The notes beneath the pieces were generated by a model, which saw only the letters and a program-made list of their open reading frames with translations, ran no database searches and was not told the origin of the DNA. From contig NC_073746.1 in the NCBI RefSeq assembly GCF_029784135.1, positions 114,884,035 through 114,948,034 on the forward strand: 64,000 nucleotides of DNA. The letters are read 5' to 3'. The stretch is from Toxorhynchites rutilus septentrionalis (lineage: Eukaryota; Arthropoda; Insecta; Diptera; Culicidae). Position numbers and translations under genes: made by a program. Below are positions 43,922 through 52,475 of the stretch, piece after piece (positions within the stretch are counted from its first letter, which is position 1; every line of letters begins with the position of its first letter).

Positions 43922-45168
43922 AAATTTAGATCAAGATCATCTTCAGATTCAGTGTCTGATTTTGCAATATCATCCTCAGGATCATCTTTGACTGTCTCAT
44001 GGTTATTTATTGTTTTCCTATTTATTGTCAGACGGCTCTGTGTAGTAGTAGCGTCCATCGGTTCAATTTCATTTCGCTCTCTTTTTTGATCCAATTTGAA
44101 GGGTTTCTGATTTTTATTCAATTGAGGATTTTTACTGCTTGATTTGTTATCGAAATCTTTGTTCTTCTGATACTTTTTTGGAGAATAATCAAAAGTCATG
44201 TTTTGTGCTGTTATTTCTTTTGATTTGAATTTACATAGAAATGCATAGGCATCTTCTATATCTTTCGGCCTTGCGGCTTGAGCATAGCCAAAATATGGTT
44301 CGATTAGTCCGGCGATGAAAGCAGCCAAGGCGTCTTCTTCTATAAAATCGTTTATGACTTCCCAGTTGTTACGGTATTTTTCTGTTTGTTTCGCCAAGGT
44401 CTTAATATTTTGAATAATATTTTTTGATTTATTGTAGTATCTCGAAATACTCATATTTTCAGTCATTTTACATTGCCATAACTGGCATTTATACGTGGAA
44501 AGTTCTTGACGATCGCCGAGAGCATTTGTCAGAACTTCCGAAATTTGCTCAAAATTGTCTGGGTTACCGGCAAGACATATTATGTCTTTTGCTTTCCCTT
44601 GGATTTTATGTATTACTGCAGTGGTATACATTTTAAATTGCACTGGCGTAACGTGCTCTTTGAAAGCATTGAGTGTTTCCTGAGCAGTTGTTAGCCACGC
44701 ATTCAATTGTTTCGAATTGCCGTCGAATGTTGGAATCATTTTGATTGGATCCGGAATTCTGCATAGCATCTCAAAACTGGTTGTTGGTTGGTGATATTCG
44801 TATATTACCGGTTGTGCAGTAGGTTGTTCTGCTGGCGTTGTTCCATTTAAATGCGATTCAATTTGCAGGAACATGGCGTCATGTTCCTTTTGTTTGGTGG
44901 AAAATGCGTCCATCATCTCCATCATTTTCTGGAGTTGCGCGCCGATTTGCTCCATATCTGAGCTTTCTTCAATTAATAAATTTTCCAATGAGGGGGGATT
45001 CTCAATTGGGATGTGTGCCAAGTCTCCTGAGTCAACGGATGAAATGGTTTCTTCTGAGTCCGAAGAGTCGCAATTGCTGTGATTAATGCTTTTCCACAAG
45101 CTGCGAGTTTTCTTCAGAGCACTTTTTGGTGTTTTTGGCATTAATGAAGCCTTGCACCGTTTACACAA
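43888..45168 (-). CDS. gag: Errantivirus Gag (426 residues)
   Basis: The capsid precursor. A basic N-terminus is followed by an acidic Ser-rich part, a coiled-coil-like MEQIGAQLQKMMEMMDAF, and the capsid-like domain (FDGNSKQLNAWLTTAQETL; DRQELSTYKCQLWQC). The tail is basic and then acidic. No CCHC zinc knuckle is present, as usual for errantivirus Gag. Two start codons lie close together (MCKRC and, nine codons later, MPKTP); either could serve. Gag ends LNPT at 43888, after the slippery site. Confidence 0.9.
   Translation of the reverse strand: MCKRCKASLMPKTPKSALKKTRSLWKSINHSNCDSSDSEETISSVDSGDLAHIPIENPPSLENLLIEESSDMEQIGAQLQKMMEMMDAFSTKQKEHDAMFLQIESHLNGTTPAEQPTAQPVIYEYHQPTTSFEMLCRIPDPIKMIPTFDGNSKQLNAWLTTAQETLNAFKEHVTPVQFKMYTTAVIHKIQGKAKDIICLAGNPDNFEQISEVLTNALGDRQELSTYKCQLWQCKMTENMSISRYYNKSKNIIQNIKTLAKQTEKYRNNWEVINDFIEEDALAAFIAGLIEPYFGYAQAARPKDIEDAYAFLCKFKSKEITAQNMTFDYSPKKYQKNKDFDNKSSSKNPQLNKNQKPFKLDQKRERNEIEPMDATTTQSRLTINRKTINNHETVKDDPEDDIAKSDTESEDDLDLNFHLGYTNLNPT
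43921..43927 (-). promoter_or_regulatory. Programmed -1 ribosomal frameshift site (A AAT TTT)
   Basis: On the coding strand the heptamer AAATTTT is in register with gag (CTA AAT TTT CAC). It fits X XXY YYZ exactly and lies 11 codons before the gag stop. The -1 frame is open from here into pol. I did not verify a downstream pseudoknot. Confidence 0.75.
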
Positions 45169-45183
45169 ATTTGTTAATTTTTA

Positions 45184-45400
45184 AGCACACACGTTCGCTT
45201 AGAACTCGTGTGGCTTCTGGAAGTGTGCTTCGCTTAGAATTCACAATTCCAGGTGGAGTAAAACTTCTCTTAGAACACTTTTACTCCATGCGGTAAGTAA
45301 TAATTAAAATTGCGTCCGAGTCTCTCTCTTAGAACGGACTTCGATGCACAACAAAAAAAATCACTGACCGGGGCGAGTTTTATTTCACTTAGAATGTGGG
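45184..45400 (-). repeat. Five TTCTAAG-motif repeats, four in hairpins, in the errantivirus leader
   Basis: Between primer site and gag, the element-sense motif TTCTAAGCGAA (variants TTCTAAGAGA and TTCTAAGTGAAA) occurs five times. Plus positions are 45194-45204, 45229-45239, 45265-45275, about 45325-45334 and 45383-45394. Four lie in the loop of an inverted repeat: CACACG/CGTGTG, GGAA..GTG/CAC..TTCC, GGAGTAAAA/TTTTACTCC and GTCCG/CGGAC. The stems differ in sequence while the loop motif is kept. The role is unknown; packaging or insulator-type functions are possible. Confidence 0.75.
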
Positions 45401-45651
45401 GGCGTAGAAAGAAGAGAGAAAAAAAAACTTACCGTTTGCAATCGTGTGTGCGGGGTTCTTCGGTTCTTCCAGTGGTGGGGTGCGGTGTGCGGTGGAACCT
45501 CAACTCTTTCGTCACTTTGATAGCGGCGTCAGATGCTAGCACTTTCTACAGTTCGTATTAATGTTTCGCGGATTCACTCTAATCGGATTTACCAATCCTG
45601 ATTATAACACTGTTTTTTCACACTCGTTACTATTCCACTCACTGAAACCGC

Positions 45652-45663
45652 ACGGCTGCGCCA
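45652..45663 (-). other. Primer-binding site, tRNA-Ser type
   Basis: Immediately inside the 5' LTR the coding strand reads TGGCGCAGCCGT, whose first T is the last LTR base. It fits the complement of a tRNA-Ser 3' end (expected TGGCGCAGTCG) at 10 of 11 positions, the primer class used by several errantiviruses. Confidence 0.7.
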
Positions 45664-45932
45664 ATCTTGTTGTGGCCTTCGACGTTCAGCTTTTAAAAAA
45701 CGTTTATTATAATCAACATACAGTTTATTATCTAAATATCATTTATTAAGCAAACGTGGACGGTCACGGAAAGAATTTGAATGAGAACTGAACAGCGTCG
45801 TGGGTTCTGCTGCTGGTATATATCGATGAGTAATGCTGATGCAGCGGAACGATGGCTATTGGCTGGCCGCGATCGTACGATGTTTGGAATGTGCTGATCG
45901 TGGTCCTTTGGTGTGCATATCATAACGTGATT
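45663..45932 (-). repeat. Errantivirus 5' LTR
   Basis: 270 bp and apparently identical to the 3' LTR. As the 5' LTR it should hold the promoter in the element's sense. No clear TATA box was assigned. Outside it lies the duplicated ATAT and then the right part of the interrupted TIR element. Confidence 0.95.
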
Positions 45933-46402
45933 ATATGCTAGAGCCAATATGAGCGAGCGAAATAGGAGACACATTTAAATGAAAGCATATGAAAGCTTTT
46001 CGTATAGTTTGCCAAATACACTGCCCAGACAGAGAAAGATATATTTTCGTTCATGTTCTTCTTTATCCTCTTAGAAAACACTTTCCAACTTCATTTTATG
46101 ATGATTATCACGCTTCTTTATAACTGCGCTGGCAGCTATATGGATAGCGTGGTCGTGTGAAATAGCTTTGCATTCCAGCCGGCCTTGGTTCGATCCCAAT
46201 TGACGTCGCATGGACTTTTTTTTTGGCACAATCCCAAATGAAATGGGAAAAGAAAACAGAAAGAGATGTCTGCTCGCATACATACAAACCATTTTTAAGC
46301 TTTTAAAACAGCTCATTATTTGCGCATTTGACCCTCCAGCACACGAAATGGCATCATTTCTGCCAAAGATGAAATGTTTCCTGCCAACGCTAGTTTGGGT
46401 GT

Positions 46403-46690
46403 AGGACCTGAACCAACGAGTGAATCTTGGAGATACATCAAGCTTTTTGGCAAGTTTAACATGCAGTATGGTGTAATCAATCCTGTCAAAAGCAGCCCTG
46501 CATCCACCTGCGCTACAGCTTCCATGTTCCTGAGGCAAAGAGAAACGAAAGGAACAAGATTCGTTGAGACTGATCTCTCTAGATGGATGCCGTGTTGATC
46601 TAGCACACAATCAAGGACTCTAGAGTTAATGTTCTTGTGAATTTGCGTTAGGTTTTGCATACTGAAAACATCCAGAAGAGCTCAGCAGGA
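46403..46690 (-). pseudogene. Nested LINE, segment 1 (reverse transcriptase, first part)
   Basis: The minus strand reads AAFDRIDYTILHVKLAKKLD and then VSPRFTRWFRSYT, the RT block of the type KAAFDRIDHxILLxKL...F..WLxSYL. This precedes the SGVPHGS block of segment 2 in the same orientation. The break coincides with the TA of the TIR element at 46402-46403. Frames shift upstream of it and the 5' part of the LINE was not found beyond the DD41D element. Confidence 0.75.
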
Positions 46691-46732
46691 ACCGGAATGT
46701 TCGAGTGAAGGTCATCAATCATTTGCAAAATA

Positions 46733-47996
46733 CAGGGTTTTCCATTTCGGGCTTCCGAAAGTATACAGCGCTGCGCTGACAACCGTTTGATATAGCTGTC
46801 AACCAAAGCGTCATATCGTTAGTTGAATGTCTGCCATTTTACAATATGGATCGTTTTAGCATCGCACAACGTGTTAATTTTGTTAAATTATACTATAAAA
46901 ATGATGAGAAACCGCAAATGTTTTTCGAGCATTACGGACGGATTTTGGTCGTCATGGACGGCCTACAGAGCACACAATCGCTAATGTAGTGCGTAAATTC
47001 GAACAAACTGGATCCGTAGCGGATATTGTGAAACCTGTGCATCATCGTAATGTGCGTTCGGCCGAAAATATTGCTGCTGTTGTGTGGAGGATGACCCGAA
47101 TGTTTCGATTCCACGGCGTGTTCAGCAATTGGGCTTGTCAAACACATCATTGTGGCGAATTTTGCATTTGAACTTGCACCTACATCCATATAAAGTCCAA
47201 CTGGTACAAAAATTAGAGCGTGGTGACCATGGAATGGGTCGGGCATACGTCGATTGGGTGAACGAACAACAGTAGTAAAATGCTGAATTTTCGCATCAAA
47301 TTTTCTTCAGCGATGAGGCACATTTCGAGCTCGGTGGATATGTGAACACCCAAAATTTCCGTATATGGGGCTCAGAAAATCCACACGTGATTGTTGAGAG
47401 GCCATTGCATCCGCCAAATATCACTGTTTGGTGCGCATTATGGTCTGGTGGAGTCATCGGGCCGTATTTCTTTGAAAATGAGGACGGCGAGACTGTGAAT
47501 GGCGAGCGCTAGGGCCGCATGTTAACCGATTTTTTTTTGCCACAAATTGTAGAAATGGATACGGATGACATGTGGTTTCAGCAGGACGGCGCCACGTGCC
47601 ACACTACACGATCGAACATGGCCATATTGCGAACGAAATTTGAGGGACGCATAATTTCGCGTTTTGGTGATGCCAATTGGCCGTCCAGATCATGCGATTT
47701 GAACCCGCTAGACTTTTTTTTTGTGGGGTTATGACCGTGTCTATGCCAACGAAAGACCGTGTCTATGCCAACTCTCCGCAAACTCTTGAACATTTGAAAG
47801 ACACCATTCGTGAAGTTATGACCGAGATACTGCCCCATATGTGCCGAAAAGTCATCGAAAATTACCTGTTCCGGATCAAGGTGTGCGAGGTGTGCATAAA
47901 CCAAACTTTAACTAGAAATAAAAGTTTCATCGAAATTCGAATTCTAAGTGTGTTTTATTTCAATTTACTTTCGGAATTTAAAGTTGGAAAACCCTG
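46733..47996 (+). mobile_element. DD41D (rosa-like) Tc1/mariner transposon
   Basis: 1,264 bp between TA at 46731-46732 and 47997-47998. The terminal inverted repeats begin CAGGGTTTTCCA on both sides and share a subterminal CCGAAAGTA block. The single transposase frame is broken. Both ends are complete, so it could in principle be mobilised in trans. Confidence 0.85.
46846..47940 (+). pseudogene. DD41D transposase, frameshifted
   Basis: Starts MDRFSIAQRVNFVKLYYKND, an N-terminal DUF4817-type HTH, and then loses frame near 46935. Later blocks are KFEQTGSVADIV, NITVWCALWSGGVIGPYFFE, WFQQDGATCHTTR (second Asp) and WPSRSCDLNPLDFFF, whose final Asp is 41 residues after the second. It ends near PHMCRKVIENYLFRI. 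A stop (TAG, about 47512) interrupts GER-GRML and another frameshift follows the last catalytic block. The first catalytic Asp lies in the unclear part around 47300. Confidence 0.85.
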
Positions 47997-48138
47997 TAAA
48001 TTTACAATGTTTTTTTTCTTTACTATAGCGATTTACAGCCTTTTTCTGGTTCGTCACTTGGACCAACGGATTTTTTCCGTTGGAAAAATATTGGGAGTGG
48101 GAATTGAACTCATGACCGCTGGCGTGAGAGGTACGGAT

Positions 48139-49064
48139 GTTAAGGTGAAGGTGGAAGCTAGCCACAAATGGCTGCCACAATGGCGCTCATTTCTTTCATC
48201 TCCCTCCCTCACCCTTCGCCCGAAAATCAATAATTTTGCGAAACAGTGTGCAGAAAATGATCATTTTCGCACACTTCCCATGAAGTAATATCAGCCAAAC
48301 TCTAATCGATTATTCACAAGATATTAAATTTTCATCTGCTGTCGCACTGTATAGTGAACAACGTCGGAAAACTCGAGCAAGTGCTCTGAAAGTTAAATTT
48401 TCATTTTTCAATCTTCGACAATGGTTTTGTTTGTATTGGTGAAAGCATCGTTATTTTCTCGACACTGATGCCAGACAACATCATCGAAACATCTATCAAA
48501 ACCACTCAATAAAATGTTATTCCTGAGTCATAGCGTTTCATATCATGAAAATCAGTAGAATAAAATTGTGTTGATATCAATACAATCATTATTTTTACAT
48601 TTAATGGGTCTATAATGTAAGTTTTAGCAACTTCAACATTGGGTAAGAAAATTGTATTGCAGAGCTCGGAACACTGCCACGGCTGCCTATGCTTTCAAAA
48701 ACAATAAACGGAAAAGTACTACATTCAATCAAAATGTCTCGGCCAACGAAGAGAAGAGTTAAGGCTCTCCAACGTGAATATGTGAAAACAATACGACCAA
48801 CGAAGGAAAATATGAAGGAATTATCAGCATGCGGAAGAACTTGTTAATATCAAAAGAGGCCCAATTCGCATGTGTTATAAATTTGCTCATGTTACGCTCG
48901 CGTATAATCAGTATTGTCAGTGTCAATGAAGCGCCACACAGTCTGATAAGTGAATTGATCTATTTACATGTGCTTCGCTCTTCTCTCACAAACACTATTA
49001 CCCCATTTTTACACGTGGGTTTACCTATACTACTACAATGGCTAGCTTCCACCTTCACCTTAAC
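48139..49064. repeat. Inverted-repeat pair, candidate fold-back element
   Basis: The 26-bp sequence starting GTTAAGGTGAAGGTGGAAGC at 48139-48164 is perfectly repeated in inverse at 49039-49064. The interval (about 870 bp) has no recognisable gene. A TGGGAATTGAACTCATGACC block at about 48099 looks like an old tRNA-like fragment. The real element boundaries are probably somewhat outside the arms but were not resolved. Confidence 0.5.
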
Positions 49065-49189
49065 TGATAACCACTACATCCTATTTACAATGGATCAATA
49101 TTATCCTTTCCTCCACTTTAATATGCCTTGACAATTTTTTTAACATTTATCGTTCGATCAATTCAAGGTGTATTTAACCTGGCGCGAAT

Positions 49190-49556
49190 GGCTGGTGCAA
49201 TAAATGTTTCTATGGCGGTTAGACTCTACCACCCCCCCCCCCCCCTCTCTAAGGGGAGGGCTGCCATACAAATAAAACTCAAATTTCTCGAGAATTAATC
49301 AAGCAAATGAAACAAAATTTGGCATGTGAAGGTTTAAGGGTGCAATAAATGTTTCTATGGTGGTTAGATACTCCACCCCCTCTCTAAGAGGGAACTGTCA
49401 TACAAAATTAAACGGGGTCGATTAGAAGATCAATCAATGAACAGTTCTGCGATTAGACCCATGAACTTGCTTATAGTAAGAAAACGTGAATGTTTGAAGA
49501 TATTGATAACAAAAAACAAATTTTGAGCGGGACGAAGTTTGCCATGTCAGCTAGTG
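49190..49556 (-). repeat. CTAGCTGACCCGG-family dispersed repeat, partial copy
   Basis: It ends, on the plus strand, with GCGGGACGAAGTTTGCC and TCAGCTAG, the reverse complement of the starts at 55291 and 56363. It contains two sub-units of the type GCAATAAATGTTTCTATGG and a poly-C run at about 49232-49245. No coding frame. Confidence 0.75.
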
Positions 49557-51308
49557 ACACATATTTTTCTTGATGCTCTGAATACCGTTCTGAATATTAT
49601 ATTTCGGACACTTTGTTCTAATATCTTGAAATGCTTCATGCACTGATGATATAACTATAAATTTAATATCACAATTGCTTCTTTAGAGTGATGCCTTAGT
49701 TTCACTATCACTTCGTTTGAGAATAACATTTGAAATATCACATAGTAGGAAAAAATTCAATAGCATAACTCACTATCGTTTGTGTTTGACGTTTGTTTTG
49801 CGTGAGCACGTAGAATTTATATATTAGAATTTTATAAATATTAAAATTTCTCCCGTGTTTCATCAGTTCTCATCATCGTTAACAGTTTACTGTGATTACT
49901 TGGTAAGTGTTTCGCAGTTGACTATAAAATATAATCAAGTGTAATGTAATTTTCGTCCATAAAATTACAAAATAAAATGTCCGAAATTTGATTCTTTTTC
50001 GCTTCATTTGAAAATCATTTTATTCGATGATTTTTTTATGTTTTCAATCAAATAGGTACCAAAGTAGAAAGCTTGAAAGCATATTGAACTAGTTTATTAA
50101 AAATATCTACCAAATGATACCTGAGCAATAAGTTTAGATCTGTTTTCTGCATCATATGCCTTAAGCGTTCGAAATATGATTCGGAACGGTATATTTCTGT
50201 GAATTATCAACCTTTCGAGCTTCATCAAGTTTAGAATTCATTTGAAATCGGATTGGACGCTATTTCATTTTTCTAGGTGGAGCTCCAGTTTCCAGTTTTT
50301 AAATAACTGTGATTATTTTTTTAAATATTTTGTCCAGTATTTAACAGTTCACTTCTAGTGCAGCTTTTGCACAATAAACCATCCAAAATACTGGAGAATA
50401 GTTTCCTCTACTAAGGGACATTGTCAGGCACCTTTACTTCGAGCTCATAAATCATTCGCCAACTGCCGTCTTCGCGTAATTGATTGGAATAACCTCATTC
50501 GCCAAGACCGTAAGTCATTATACCACCAAAGTCTGTGTGAGTAATAAGAGAGTGAGCGACCGCGTCGGTAAGTTCATAATTGATATGGAAGCTACCCTTT
50601 ATAACCATTATCAGGAAAAAAACACTTCTGCGCTACTCGCCGGTCCAAGTGATCCGCCACACACTTCGCAACCAGCGAGGGGTCATTCCGAGGACCACAA
50701 AATGGTCATAAAAATTAATTTGATATCCGAGAGGAAATTGTCCAGGATTCACTCAATGGACACATCCCCTCTGAGACAAAGGCAATTCACAGGGCGCGAA
50801 TGAAATCAACAACAGCAACACAGAAAAAAAAGCATATTGTGGTTTATAACCATCTTTTTCCGCCGTTGTTGCTGCTGCTGCTGATTGATTGAAAAAACGT
50901 GAAGATCACAAAATTCATCTCCGGCAGCCCATACCCGACGCCTAAATTGGAGCGTTTATTTTATGTGGGTCCAAAGTGCGGGACAGCAACCACACATACA
51001 TTTAATTGGTTATAACGAAATTGAAATGAAGTTTAAGAAATTCAGTTTTATGATCTACTTATTTGTGCTCAAGGAACGGAACGGGATGGAAGCTATATTG
51101 TGTTTGGGTTACGGCTTCTGGAAATGGATTGATTAAGGATGGAAGATGAACAGGAAATAGGAGTAATTCGGACAAGTGTTGGCCGGAGAAAAAGTATTTG
51201 GTGCAGAGCAAACTTATTTGCAGGTGCAATTTATTTCGAAGCTTTATACCCCGACCAAAGTACGTGTTGTATAGTGTTCGATAATAGGCAGTAATAACTA
51301 CTAATATG
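49557..51308. other. Unassigned, partly unique-looking sequence
   Basis: About 50.3-51.3 kb is non-repetitive and includes a short (GCT)n-like run near 50870. A 107-residue plus-strand frame (50480-50803) has no family motif. This may be host intron or intergenic sequence. Confidence 0.3.
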
Positions 51309-52462
51309 GTAGCCACATTGGTTGCGCGTTCGCTTAGTAAGCGATCGATCGTGAGATCAAAACTCAGGGCCCTCATTGACCATCTTTGTGTTGTTACAGA
51401 ATAGCTACGTCCACGCAACAATCATCAGTGATGGAGATCGATCCACGGTCGAAATAAGATCGATTCATCCATACAACTGCTCTGCTCTGCCAGACACATC
51501 GGGTTACTGTTCTATAAATAACTCTCGCGTAACTTTTGAAAAGGTCCAATGTAACATTTTCGCCAACTCGAGAAAAACGTAGTTGAAGACCCGAACATTA
51601 TTTCGCGAATTGTCTTAAAAGCTATCAATCTTTATCACTGTTTTCACCACTAGCTGTCAAGAATAACTCCGTAAAACCAATCGTAACTATTGTTCCGTGA
51701 TTTGAGATTAAGGTTGAAGCCTCGGAGCGAAAAATGTTACATTGGACGTTTTGACTGCCCGTGTTTGCACATTGGACATATTACGTTGCACTATAAAAAT
51801 TTGAAACTAACTAATAAACAACAAATCCAAATATCAGCATTTCGTTCTAAAGACTGATTATTATTGTTATCACTCGTTGAATTGCACTGAAATCGATAAC
51901 AACACCTGTAAGAAACAAATTCCAAAACGACCGAAGTACGACTGCGAGTTGTATTGACTGCTTTGTTACTTCGGACGTTTCGGCCGTCGGAGGAAAGTGG
52001 CGTCCGAAGTAACAGCCGGGTGCTTAAAATTCGAATCTGTACATTGGATATTTTTTGTATCGGCGACAAAAAGATGAAGAAGATAGATACGTGAACTATT
52101 GTTTTTGTAATACATTCAATGATTGAAAACTAATAGCGTGCATCCATTAACTCGATTTGTTTACATTTGTTACATAGGACCTTTTCAAAAGTTACGCGAG
52201 AACTCAACAATGATCAATCAACTGTCTCCGCTGTCCGGTGGTCCAACTGGATAATGGAAAAACAGAAAGAATACTCTTACGCCTAAATGGCTACTGTGTG
52301 AATGTACCATATGTAATGGTATAGAAGGAATACTGGCGAATGGCAACTGTGTAATGTGCTAATTATAGATATGATAACCATGTGACATGTACACGATTAA
52401 AATTCGGCTCTGTTACAGCTAAAATGCTAATGAGCCTTAAATAAATAAATGGGATAAAAAAA
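51309..52462 (+). mobile_element. tRNA-derived SINE, copy 2, interrupted by a MITE
   Basis: Starts GTAGCCACATTGGTTGCGCG like the copy at 36609-37066 and ends in an A-rich tail. The 13-bp duplication AACTACTAATATG flanks it (51296-51308; 52463-52475). The anticodon-stem-like CGCTTAGTAAGCG and the B-box-like GATCAAAACTC are kept. The SINE without its 681-bp insert is about 473 bp. Confidence 0.85.
51524..52200. mobile_element. MITE with CTCGCGTAACTTTTG termini, 4-bp duplication
   Basis: Terminal inverted repeats CTCGCGTAACTTTTGAAAAG and its complement (32 bp, one difference) lie at 51524-51555 and 52169-52200. AACT is duplicated at 51520-51523 and 52201-52204. Comparison with the uninterrupted SINE at 36609-37066 confirms the insertion point. 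The 92-residue minus-strand frame inside has no recognisable motif. GC-rich small palindromes lie near 51975-52015. Confidence 0.85.
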
Positions 52463-52475
52463 AACTACTAATATG

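Larger units (their letters stand above)
38569..45932 (-). mobile_element. Complete gypsy-like errantivirus (env-bearing LTR retroelement)
   Basis: 7,364 bp, coding on the minus strand. Two 270-bp LTRs (38569-38838 and 45663-45932) show no difference in my base-by-base reading. The 4-bp duplication ATAT flanks it (38565-38568; 45933-45936). Order from its 5' end: LTR, tRNA-Ser-type primer site, about 490-bp leader, gag, pol in the -1 frame, env, LTR. All three frames are open. The Ty3/gypsy order, env with a furin-type site and ATAT target fit insect errantiviruses, endogenous retroviruses of arthropods. It appears young and possibly active. Confidence 0.95.
38459..46401 (+). mobile_element. 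CACCCAAA-TIR repeat, copy c, interrupted by an errantivirus
   Basis: Left part 38459-38568 starts CACCCAAAGTTAATTTTTAG; right part 45937-46401 ends AGTTTGGGTG. TA lies at 38457-38458 and 46402-46403. The right part carries the A-box-like TGGATAGCGTGG (46141-46152) and the B-box GGTTCGATCCC (46187-46197). Without the insert the element is about 575 bp, close to copy b. The errantivirus sits at its TATAATATAT stretch. Confidence 0.85.

Noticed and set aside
50480..50803. 107-residue plus-strand frame as a small host gene
   Set aside because: No similarity recognised, no splice or promoter context, and ends near a (GCT)n run; cannot be supported.
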